The notes beneath the pieces are model-generated. The model saw only the letters and a list, made by a program, of their open reading frames with translations, was not told the origin of the DNA and made no database searches. From the NCBI GenBank assembly GCA_937892225.1, contig CALAUH010000275.1:1-10157 (forward strand): a stretch of 10,157 nucleotides of DNA, given 5' to 3'. This DNA comes from an uncultured Treponema sp. (GTDB lineage Bacteria; Spirochaetota; Spirochaetia; Treponematales; Treponemataceae). Position numbers and translations under genes: made by a program. Positions 1-6,309 of the stretch are shown one piece after another (the stretch's first letter is position 1; each line of letters begins with the position of its first letter).

Positions 1-182
1 ATGATCCTCTTGTATATAGATTATTTACATATTCTAGTAGCTATAGAAACAAGATAAACTTTACATGGGAAGGAATAGATGCAAATTCTAAAGCTTTAAA
101 TAAACTTAGAGAGGGATATCAAAAACACTATATTGGAGAGGCAACTATTATTGAAGAAGAAGACAAATTAATAAAATTGTAA
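1..182 (+). pseudogene. cysS: Cysteinyl-tRNA synthetase fragment, cut at both ends
   Basis: The frame starting at position 3 is open for 59 codons and stops with TAA at 180-182. The reading begins DPLVYRLF and continues through SYRNKINFTWEG to ALNKLREGYQKH. This matches the part of cysteinyl-tRNA synthetase just after the catalytic domain, where family members read DPLxxR, then YR, FTWE and a helix with ALxxLR. The enzyme charges tRNA-Cys in the cytoplasm. The 5' part lies outside the window. The 3' part is abnormal: family members continue for well over 100 further residues with the helical and anticodon-binding region, whereas this frame ends after an acidic stretch (EEEDKLIKL). Its last 35 bases overlap the end of the minus-strand sensor gene. 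I read it as a gene broken by rearrangement or by a chimeric assembly. Family recognition is fairly secure; the cause of truncation is open. Confidence 0.7.
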
Positions 183-1113
183 TAAATACACAAGTATAAA
201 TTAAATAAATAAATTCTTTTGAAAGTTCAAAAATAGAGCTTTTGTAAACTGCAGAAATTTTTATATATTTGGTAAAAGGATTTGTTAATAATAAATAATA
301 TGCATTATCTTGTGATTGTAAAATTCGGTCATTTGTCGAACCAGTTTTCCATTTTTCCAAAACAGGCTGTATAAATTCATTCTGTGAATCTCTTGGTAAA
401 CCGGCAACAAAACCTCCGCTTAAATTTTCATCACTAACAATATTAAAACTTTCGCCTATGGCAAGTACGCCCTGATTTATTAAACTCTGAGTAATATTAT
501 AAAAATTAAAATATAAAACAAAACTACCGCGTGTTACACTGTCTGTAATATAATATGGAAAACTAAAAATTAATCTGTTTCTCTGCTTATCCAAAAAGAT
601 TTTAAATTTATCTTTCTGTGCATTAATCAATATTTTATCAGCAGAAATTTCATTATATGCAGAAATTATATCTGTATAATTCTTATAAGTTTTAAATGTT
701 CCATCAACTTTTAATATATCTTCTTCATAAGTACTGTAATGAACATTTCTACCGTTATCTTCAATTAAACGCATACCGTCCAAATCCGGTAATTCATCTA
801 AAAGCTTTAATGTATATTTTCTTCTTTCTGCTTCATCTTTTTCTGAAGGATTTTGAATAGTAAAAGTGCGTACGGCATCATTTTTTAAATATGCATCTTC
901 ATTAAAAGCAACTTTATTGAGAATATTAGTAATGTATAAATCTGTAGCATTTGAAATCTTTTCTATTTCATTTTCTTTTTCAGAAACTTTTGCAGATGCA
1001 TAAAAATTTGTTTCAATTTTGGTCATTAAACCTGTCTGACCAAAAAAGACAAATCCTGCAAAAAGTATAAGAGTAATTAGAAAACTAAGTGCTACTTTCT
1101 GTGCTGAAGACAT
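148..1113 (-). CDS. Two-helix membrane sensor-like protein, C-terminus probably lost
   Basis: This 321-residue protein has one N-terminal membrane helix (about residues 7-27), a large polar extracytoplasmic region (about 28-298), and a second hydrophobic helix at about 301-320, after which it stops at once. That layout, with a ligand-binding-like region between two helices, is typical of Cache-type sensor proteins such as chemoreceptors, kinases or cyclases, but those carry a cytoplasmic output domain after helix two and none is present here. I do not recognise the exact family. The start is supported by AGAAGGA at 1124-1130 (minus strand), 10 bases before the ATG. The last dozen codons lie antisense to the cysS fragment, so the native end may be missing and the terminal Leu-rich residues may be accidental. 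The gene is divergent from hflX. Function is unassigned. Confidence 0.75.
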   Translation of the reverse strand: MSSAQKVALSFLITLILFAGFVFFGQTGLMTKIETNFYASAKVSEKENEIEKISNATDLYITNILNKVAFNEDAYLKNDAVRTFTIQNPSEKDEAERRKYTLKLLDELPDLDGMRLIEDNGRNVHYSTYEEDILKVDGTFKTYKNYTDIISAYNEISADKILINAQKDKFKIFLDKQRNRLIFSFPYYITDSVTRGSFVLYFNFYNITQSLINQGVLAIGESFNIVSDENLSGGFVAGLPRDSQNEFIQPVLEKWKTGSTNDRILQSQDNAYYLLLTNPFTKYIKISAVYKSSIFELSKEFIYLIYTCVFITILLICLLLQ

Positions 1114-1141
1114 ATTTTTTTTATCCTTCTACCCTTTTTTT

Positions 1142-1169
1142 ATTATCGGCAAAAAAATAAAAAAATTAA
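1142..1169 (-). promoter_or_regulatory. Weak candidate promoter of the membrane sensor gene
   Basis: On the minus strand TTAATT (1164-1169) and GATAAT (1142-1147) are separated by 16 bases, inside a very T-rich stretch. The -10 is good but the -35 is poor, and such matches arise easily in AT-rich spacers. It would give a leader of about 20 bases that includes the AGAAGGA ribosome binding site. Confidence 0.3.
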
Positions 1170-1180
1170 TATTCTTTTTA

Positions 1181-1209
1181 TTGCGATTTAAGTTTTATTA
1201 AGTTATATT
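1181..1209 (+). promoter_or_regulatory. Sigma-70 type promoter of hflX, start point next to the ATG
   Basis: TTGCGA (1181-1186) and TATATT (1204-1209) are separated by exactly 17 bases. The expected start point is near 1216, only about 3 bases before the hflX ATG at 1219. No Shine-Dalgarno sequence lies between, so the transcript is probably leaderless or nearly so. Confidence 0.55.
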
Positions 1210-1218
1210 TAAAGTAGA

Positions 1219-2466
1219 ATGATTATTGATATAGAAGAAGAAAATAACAGAATTCCACGTGCTCTTTTAATAGGAGAACCAGGAAACGATTTATTAGAAT
1301 TAAAAGGTCTCGTTCAAACACTAGGTTTAGACATAATACAACGATTGACTTTAAATAAATTAGAAATACATCCGGCTTACGGAATGGGCACTGGTAAAGC
1401 ACAAGAAATCTGTGATTTAGCACATAAAATAGAAGCTGACTGTATCATTTTTGATTTTAATCTTGAACCAAGAAAACAAAGAAACTGGGAAGAATTAACA
1501 TCACTTTCGTGTTTTGACCGGCAGGAAGTTATTATTAAAATTTTTGCACAAAGAGCACAGACAAAAGAAGCGGTTTTACAGGTTGAACTTGCAAGACTTA
1601 CCTATTCACTTCCACGTCTTTCGCATATGAAAAATGATTATGAAAGAACTAGAGGTGGAGCATTCGGTGCAAAAGGTTCAGGTGAAACAAAACTTGAATT
1701 AAACAGACGTATTATCAGCGAAAGAATTATTCAGATAAAAAAAGAACTGGCAGAAATAGAATTAAACCGACAGACACAGCGTAAACTAAGAGGAAAACTT
1801 CCATCCTGTGCTTTAGTAGGATACACAAACGCAGGTAAATCAAGTTTAATAAATGCCTTAACAGGAAGTGAATCTTTTGTAGAAAACAAATTATTTGCAA
1901 CACTAGATCCGCTTACAAAAAAACTTTCGCTAAACGACAGTCCTGGCATTTCTATAACAGATACAGTTGGTTTTATAAGTAATCTTCCTCATCATCTTAT
2001 AGACGCTTTTAAATCTACATTGGAAGAAACTGCACTTTCAGATCTTCTGCTTATTGTTTTAGATGCTTCTGATACAAATGCATTATTCCATTACAAAACA
2101 GTTACAGAAACATTAGAAGATATTGGTGCAACAAAATCACCAAGACTTATTCTTCTTAATAAATGTGATAAAGCAGAAGAAAACAGAGAATTCTTCCAGA
2201 AATTACGTACAACTTTTCCAGATGCTCTTTGTATTAGTGCAAAAGAACAGACTGGTTTTGTTGAACTTAAAGACAAAATTTACGAAATGGTATATGGTGA
2301 TATAGGTGATTTTATTATTCCGATAAGTCAAAATGTACTTATAAATGAACTTAGAAAAGCCGGTTGTATTCAATCAGAAGAATGGCTGGATGATGGAGTT
2401 CATATTCAGGCAAGAACTACCGGAAGATTATTAGCACTAATTTCTCCCTATGCAATTTCAAAATAA
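1219..2466 (+). CDS. hflX: Ribosome-associated GTPase HflX
   Basis: This 415-residue protein is a full-length HflX, the GTPase that binds the 50S subunit and in characterised bacteria splits stalled or heat-damaged 70S ribosomes. The N-terminal HflX domain covers about residues 12-150, followed by the glycine-rich linker with GAKGSGETKLELNRR and a coiled helix. The GTPase domain shows G1 GYTNAGKSS (201-209), G3 DTVG (248-251), G4 NKCD (314-317) and G5 SAK (340-342). A short C-terminal domain follows. The linker differs slightly from the more common GTRGPGETQLE form, with Lys and Ser where Arg and Pro are usual. The ATG at 1219 is the natural start: it gives the expected N-terminus but has no ribosome binding site. 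A FliL-like gene follows 15 bases downstream, probably co-transcribed. Confidence 0.95.
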   Translation: MIIDIEEENNRIPRALLIGEPGNDLLELKGLVQTLGLDIIQRLTLNKLEIHPAYGMGTGKAQEICDLAHKIEADCIIFDFNLEPRKQRNWEELTSLSCFDRQEVIIKIFAQRAQTKEAVLQVELARLTYSLPRLSHMKNDYERTRGGAFGAKGSGETKLELNRRIISERIIQIKKELAEIELNRQTQRKLRGKLPSCALVGYTNAGKSSLINALTGSESFVENKLFATLDPLTKKLSLNDSPGISITDTVGFISNLPHHLIDAFKSTLEETALSDLLLIVLDASDTNALFHYKTVTETLEDIGATKSPRLILLNKCDKAEENREFFQKLRTTFPDALCISAKEQTGFVELKDKIYEMVYGDIGDFIIPISQNVLINELRKAGCIQSEEWLDDGVHIQARTTGRLLALISPYAISK

Positions 2467-2481
2467 AACAGGAACTAGAAA

Positions 2482-3024
2482 ATGGACACAATGATTTTTT
2501 ATGAACTCTGGCAAAAATTCCAGGAAAAATTTACTAAATTTCAAAGAATTTTAATTTATATAATTACATCAATTTTACTCATAATTATTTTAGGAACAGT
2601 AATAGGTCTTGCAACAAAAAAAGCACGTCCTGGAAAATATCTAAGAACTCAAGACCCTTCTCCACTTGAAATAAGAAGTTTGAGTAAAAAAGCTGGTCAG
2701 GAAATGTCTGCCTTTTCAGGAATTGGAACATTAAGAATATTGACTACATCAGAAAAGGAAGAAGAAGCAGGTTCAATTCTTGTAGTAACACCATGGTTTA
2801 CATATCCACAGGAAGATACATCATTTTTTGAAGAACTTTCCAGAAAAAACCGTTTGATAGAAAGTATTTTTACATCATACTTTTCTAACCATACAGAAAA
2901 ACAGCTGATATCTAAAGGAGAAGAACAGATAAAATCTGAACTAAAATCTCAAATAAATAATCAGCTGACTCTTGGACAAATAATTGATTTGTATTTTACA
3001 GATTATATTTTTATTGGTAACTAA
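2482..3024 (+). CDS. FliL-like single-pass membrane protein
   Basis: This 180-residue protein has a short cytoplasmic N-terminus, one membrane helix at about residues 22-44, a linker, and a C-terminal domain (about 80-178) with the pattern of FliL. That pattern is a strand region (GTLRILTTS), a helix pair, and the ending 'LKSQINNQLTLGQIIDLYFT', which resembles the FliL ending in which a helix leads into a strand next to VxFTxF. FliL proteins sit around the flagellar stator, and in spirochaetes influence periplasmic flagella. This copy lies behind hflX rather than in a flagellar operon, so it is likely a paralogue and its role is unknown. The first ATG is preferred over the Met at residue 4 because AGGAA (2470-2474) sits 7 bases upstream. 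Its last 4 bases overlap the end of convergent thyX. Confidence 0.75.
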   Translation: MDTMIFYELWQKFQEKFTKFQRILIYIITSILLIIILGTVIGLATKKARPGKYLRTQDPSPLEIRSLSKKAGQEMSAFSGIGTLRILTTSEKEEEAGSILVVTPWFTYPQEDTSFFEELSRKNRLIESIFTSYFSNHTEKQLISKGEEQIKSELKSQINNQLTLGQIIDLYFTDYIFIGN

Positions 3025-3857
3025 AGCTGAATACCATTCTTAATCTTTTCGTTAAAGCGGTCAAGTTTTTTTCCTTCCAGAGGATTAGGCTGACCGTCCA
3101 AAACTTTTCTTAAAGCATCCATCTCTTCACCACTGAATGTTACACCTTCATTCATATGATTAATAAAACTCTGTGTAGCCATTGGTGCAACTTTCTTACA
3201 GATTTCAAGAATTGCTTCTGCATAAACACGAATTTCATACTGAGCATGACTGTCTAAACGAAGTTTTAAGAAATGGAAAAGATTGTGTAAATCCATTTCC
3301 CAGTAGAATTCTGTATATAAAGAAAGTGGTAAATTAATTCTGGCAATTTCTCTTGCAAGTCCAGAATCAATTAATTCATTATAACTTTCGTATGCAGCTT
3401 TCTGTCCATCTTCAAGTTTAGTAATAATTTTATTTGCAGTATCTTTATCAAAAGCTTCAGATGCACGTCCCTGTTTATTATCAGTTGATTGTGGAGCAAC
3501 CTTATCCTGTTCAGGAACATAAAATTCATCTTTCATAATTGAATAACGTCCAGAAACTTCATTCATACGACCTGTACGATGACGAACCCACTGACGTGCT
3601 ACAAAAATAGGCATTTTTACATGGAAAGTCATTACAACCTGTTCAAAAGGTGATGTATGCTGATGACGTAAAAGATAATCTATTAAGGCACCATCCTGAC
3701 TTACTGATTTTGTTCCTTCTCCATAAGAAACACGGGCAGATTGAACAATACGCTGATCTCCACCAAAATAATCTACCAAACGAACAAAACCCTTATCCAA
3801 TACAGGATATTCTTTATCCAAAATTTCTTCTGCTTCTGGAACTACACAATGTGCCAT
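3021..3857 (-). CDS. thyX: Flavin-dependent thymidylate synthase ThyX
   Basis: This 278-residue protein methylates dUMP to dTMP with methylene-tetrahydrofolate as carbon donor and FAD/NADPH as reductant, in the cytoplasm. The diagnostic ThyX motif RHRx7S is present at residues 92-102 (RHRTGRMNEVS). Other conserved blocks are RHQHTSPFE (64-72) and the C-terminal substrate and flavin region NLFHFLKLRLD..AQYEIR (192-210). The length is toward the long side for the family but matches remembered spirochaete versions. The start is supported by GAGGT on the minus strand (3864-3868), 6 bases before the ATG. The gene has its own promoter in the 63-base gap after the DUF308 gene. It ends by overlapping the FliL-like gene. 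ThyX releases tetrahydrofolate directly, so a host relying on it need not have the ThyA/dihydrofolate reductase pair; that cannot be tested here. Confidence 0.96.
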   Translation of the reverse strand: MAHCVVPEAEEILDKEYPVLDKGFVRLVDYFGGDQRIVQSARVSYGEGTKSVSQDGALIDYLLRHQHTSPFEQVVMTFHVKMPIFVARQWVRHRTGRMNEVSGRYSIMKDEFYVPEQDKVAPQSTDNKQGRASEAFDKDTANKIITKLEDGQKAAYESYNELIDSGLAREIARINLPLSLYTEFYWEMDLHNLFHFLKLRLDSHAQYEIRVYAEAILEICKKVAPMATQSFINHMNEGVTFSGEEMDALRKVLDGQPNPLEGKKLDRFNEKIKNGIQL

Positions 3858-3887
3858 AAAATTACCTCAAATTAAAAATGTACGTTT

Positions 3888-3916
3888 ATAATAATAGATA
3901 AAAAAATTATTATCAA
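3888..3916 (-). promoter_or_regulatory. Promoter of thyX
   Basis: On the minus strand TTGATA (3911-3916) and TATTAT (3888-3893) are separated by 17 bases. The expected start point is near 3881, giving a leader of about 24 bases that contains the GAGGT ribosome binding site. It sits just after the stop of the DUF308 gene, so thyX can be transcribed on its own. Confidence 0.6.
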
Positions 3917-3920
3917 TAAG

Positions 3921-4499
3921 TTATTCTTTATCAGTTTCTGTTTCTTCAACAGCAACTTCAGTCTGGTTTTTAGAAACAATAATTTCTCTTATAATAATTA
4001 CAAAACCAAATATTAATCCTAAAACTCCGACGATTCTAAATAAAGTCTGCATAATAGAACCTGCAGGAATTATGAATAATACAATTGCAATCAGAAGATA
4101 AATAAAACTTTCCTGTGTAATACGTTTCTTATCTTCTGCAGATAAATCTTTAATTAAAGAAGAAGAGAAAAATCCTGAAACAGCATATAAAACAAAGAAA
4201 ATTGCCAGTACATAAGTAATTATTGTCCAGATTGTTTTAACTGTATTCATTAATAACAATGGGAAGAATACAGCAATTATTCCGACAATCAGGCTTGTAA
4301 GAAATTTAACTAATACTGTTCTTTTATAAAGTTTATCTTCACTGTTCTTGTAAAATTTCAAAAAAGTATAAACACCATTTACAGCAGTTGCAGCACCAAC
4401 AAGAATAACAACAGTTTTAATACAAGTTTCTGGAATAATTACCATCAAAAGACCTATAACAGCAAGCATTCCACCTAAAAAATAATTCTTTATTTTCAT
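3921..4499 (-). CDS. DUF308/HdeD-like six-helix membrane protein
   Basis: This 192-residue, strongly hydrophobic protein has six predicted membrane helices at about residues 5-22, 27-48, 61-84, 90-112, 129-146 and 152-172, arranged as three pairs. A charged tail (VAVEETETDKE) ends it. Small conserved-looking patterns such as GAATAVNGVYTFLKFY at the second helix and GLIFGFVIIIRE at the last fit the DUF308 (HdeD) family, in which a pair of helices is repeated three times. HdeD is linked to acid resistance in Escherichia coli, but the molecular activity is not settled and the role here is unknown. The start is supported by AGGGG 8 bases before the ATG and by a strong promoter just upstream. It is divergent from the radical SAM gene, and thyX follows after 63 bases. 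Confidence 0.75.
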   Translation of the reverse strand: MKIKNYFLGGMLAVIGLLMVIIPETCIKTVVILVGAATAVNGVYTFLKFYKNSEDKLYKRTVLVKFLTSLIVGIIAVFFPLLLMNTVKTIWTIITYVLAIFFVLYAVSGFFSSSLIKDLSAEDKKRITQESFIYLLIAIVLFIIPAGSIMQTLFRIVGVLGLIFGFVIIIREIIVSKNQTEVAVEETETDKE

Positions 4500-4519
4500 C
4501 TATATTGCCCCTATTTATA

Positions 4520-4548
4520 AGAATACTACTGTATTTTGTATATGTCAA
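4520..4548 (-). promoter_or_regulatory. Promoter of the DUF308 membrane protein gene
   Basis: On the minus strand a perfect TTGACA (4543-4548) is followed after 17 bases by TATTCT (4520-4525). The start point would be near 4513, leaving a short leader with the AGGGG ribosome binding site. Its -35 lies only 14 bases from the -35 of the divergent radical SAM promoter. Confidence 0.65.
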
Positions 4549-4562
4549 AAAATTGTTTCTGT

Positions 4563-4591
4563 GTGACAATTTTTTTTTATTGTTCTATAAT
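4563..4591 (+). promoter_or_regulatory. Promoter of the radical SAM gene, start point at the ATG
   Basis: GTGACA (4563-4568) and a perfect TATAAT (4586-4591) are separated by 17 bases. The expected start point, seven bases after the -10, is 4598, which is the A of the ATG itself. There is no ribosome binding site, so the mRNA is predicted to be leaderless. Confidence 0.65.
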
Positions 4592-4597
4592 GTATTT

Positions 4598-6244
4598 ATG
4601 AAAGCAAATATTATCTGTACTACAGTTCTAGTTGAAAATTCACCACAGGCAATTCCTCTTGGAGCAGCATGCATAGCAGATGCAATCAAATCAAATCCAT
4701 TAACAAAAGATGATTGTAACGTTTCTTTGCTTTCGTTTAATCTTGAAGATAAAATTACAGAAAATATAATATCACAAAAAATTTTAGAAGAATTAAGCCG
4801 AACAGAAAATAATTCATTAAAAATAGTCTGTTTCAGTGTTTTTGTATGGAATAGAATCATCCTGGAAAAAGTTTCAGAAATTTTACAGAAAGAAAAAATC
4901 ATCTGTATAGCAGGTGGACCTGAAATAACAGCATCAAAAGATTCCATAACTTCCTTCGATTTTTTAATAACTGGCGAAGGTGAAGAAAAAGTTCCTTTTT
5001 TAATAAATACAATTCTTAAAAATCCAGATAAAGATGTAAAAGAAATTAATGAATTAATAAAAAATAAATCTAATTTTTCTGATTCAATTTCTTTAGAAAA
5101 ATTACAATCCCCTTATTTAAACAAAACTATTGATATAAAAAAATATGGCGGAGTTTTATGGGAAATCTCGCGAGGCTGTCCTTACAAATGCTCATACTGC
5201 TATGAATCAAAAGGTAACAAAACAATCAGAAATTTTTCAATACAACGAATTGAAGAAGAATTAAAACTGTTTGCAAAAGAAAAAGTCCCACAGGTTTTCG
5301 TTTTAGATCCGACTTATAATGCAAACAAAGAACGTGCAATTCAAATATTAAAATTAATCAAAAAATATACACCAGAAACTTTTTATTATTTTGAAGGAAA
5401 AGCTGAATTAATCGATGCACAAATGGCAAAACTTTTTTCAGAAATTACCTGTTCAATTCAAATAGGATTACAAAGTTCAAATGAAAAAGTATTGCAACTT
5501 GTAAACAGACCTTTTGATAAAAACAAATTTATTAAAAACATCGGAATCTTAAATAAAACAGGCGTAATTTTTGGATTTGATTTAATCTACGGGCTTCCTG
5601 GAGAATCTTTTGCAAGTTTCAAAAACGGAATTGATTTTGCAATTTCTCTATATCCGAATAATCTTGAAATTTTCTGTTTGTCAGTGTTACCGGGGACAGA
5701 CCTCTTTGATAAAAAAGAAGAATTATCATTGAACTGCCAGAGCACTCCTCCTTATCACATTATAAATACAAACTTTATTTCAAAACAGGAAATTCAACTT
5801 TGCAGCAATATTGCATCAGCATGTTCTGATTTTTACAACGACGGAAGAGCTGTACCATGGTTTAATACAATCTGCCGTCTTTTAAAAATAAAACCGTCTG
5901 TATTTTTCGAAAAATTTTATGATTACAAAACAGAAACAGGAATAAAAATCGACTGTTCCAGTCATAAAGAAATTGAAAAATATCAGATTGATTTTATATC
6001 AAAATTATTAAAAGAACAGCACAAAGAAAAATTCATTCTACTTACAGAAAGTCTTATAAAATTCAACGGAGCACTTTCCAGAACTTTAGATACAGGCATC
6101 GGTGAAAAAGTAACATTAAATTATCCGGCAGAATATCTGGATTCACAATATTCAACTGATTTAGATTTTTTTATAAAAAATATTCCTGCAAAAAAGAATA
6201 CAATCACAACATTTAAAAATTCAAACTGGGCAGACTGGAAATAA
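4598..6244 (+). CDS. B12-binding-type radical SAM protein, probably DUF4080
   Basis: This 548-residue protein has an N-terminal Rossmann-like B12-binding region (about 1-150) with the usual GGPE (106-109) and GEGE (126-129) signatures but without the DxHxxG cobalamin ligand. Next comes a radical SAM core with C194-x3-C198-x2-C201, the ligands of the 4Fe-4S cluster. YGLPGE (331-336) and the repeated beta-strand pattern of the TIM-type barrel follow. The C-terminal 150 residues resemble DUF4080, an uncharacterised tail found on such enzymes, but that part is a tentative call. The substrate is unknown. I place the start at the ATG at 4598, not at the TTG at 4505: the protein begins MKANIICTT as in relatives, and the extra upstream codons overlap the promoters. 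No biosynthetic partner gene is next to it, which gives no hint about the pathway. Confidence 0.87.
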   Translation: MKANIICTTVLVENSPQAIPLGAACIADAIKSNPLTKDDCNVSLLSFNLEDKITENIISQKILEELSRTENNSLKIVCFSVFVWNRIILEKVSEILQKEKIICIAGGPEITASKDSITSFDFLITGEGEEKVPFLINTILKNPDKDVKEINELIKNKSNFSDSISLEKLQSPYLNKTIDIKKYGGVLWEISRGCPYKCSYCYESKGNKTIRNFSIQRIEEELKLFAKEKVPQVFVLDPTYNANKERAIQILKLIKKYTPETFYYFEGKAELIDAQMAKLFSEITCSIQIGLQSSNEKVLQLVNRPFDKNKFIKNIGILNKTGVIFGFDLIYGLPGESFASFKNGIDFAISLYPNNLEIFCLSVLPGTDLFDKKEELSLNCQSTPPYHIINTNFISKQEIQLCSNIASACSDFYNDGRAVPWFNTICRLLKIKPSVFFEKFYDYKTETGIKIDCSSHKEIEKYQIDFISKLLKEQHKEKFILLTESLIKFNGALSRTLDTGIGEKVTLNYPAEYLDSQYSTDLDFFIKNIPAKKNTITTFKNSNWADWK

Positions 6245-6252
6245 TTTTTCAG

Positions 6253-6280
6253 TTGACGCAATAAAACAAAAGACTTAAAT
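6253..6280 (+). promoter_or_regulatory. Candidate promoter of the M18 aminopeptidase gene
   Basis: TTGACG (6253-6258) and TTAAAT (6275-6280) are separated by 16 bases. The expected start point near 6287 leaves a leader of about 23 bases containing GGAG (6299-6302), the ribosome binding site that selects the TTG start. The -10 is only moderate, and read-through from the radical SAM gene is also possible. Confidence 0.4.
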
Positions 6281-6309
6281 TTATAAAATAAAAATTATGG
6301 AGTAATATT

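Noticed and set aside
1251..1266. Possible parS site around TTCCACGTG
   Set aside because: Only one half matches the parS palindrome (about 9 of 16 positions), and the sequence is explained by hflX codons.
1223..1423. Minus-strand open frame opposite hflX, and similar frames opposite the radical SAM, M18 and thyX genes
   Set aside because: These are antisense or out-of-frame shadows of clear genes, with unlikely composition and no ribosome binding sites.
4505..4597. Longer TTG-started version of the radical SAM protein, adding 31 residues
   Set aside because: The added residues are encoded across two strong promoters, no ribosome binding site precedes the TTG, and the family N-terminus begins at the ATG at 4598.
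6297..6305. Two-codon reading frame ATG-GAG-TAA just before the M18 gene
   Set aside because: It coincides with the GGAG ribosome binding site of the TTG start. Such mini-frames arise easily by chance and nothing else supports a regulatory peptide.
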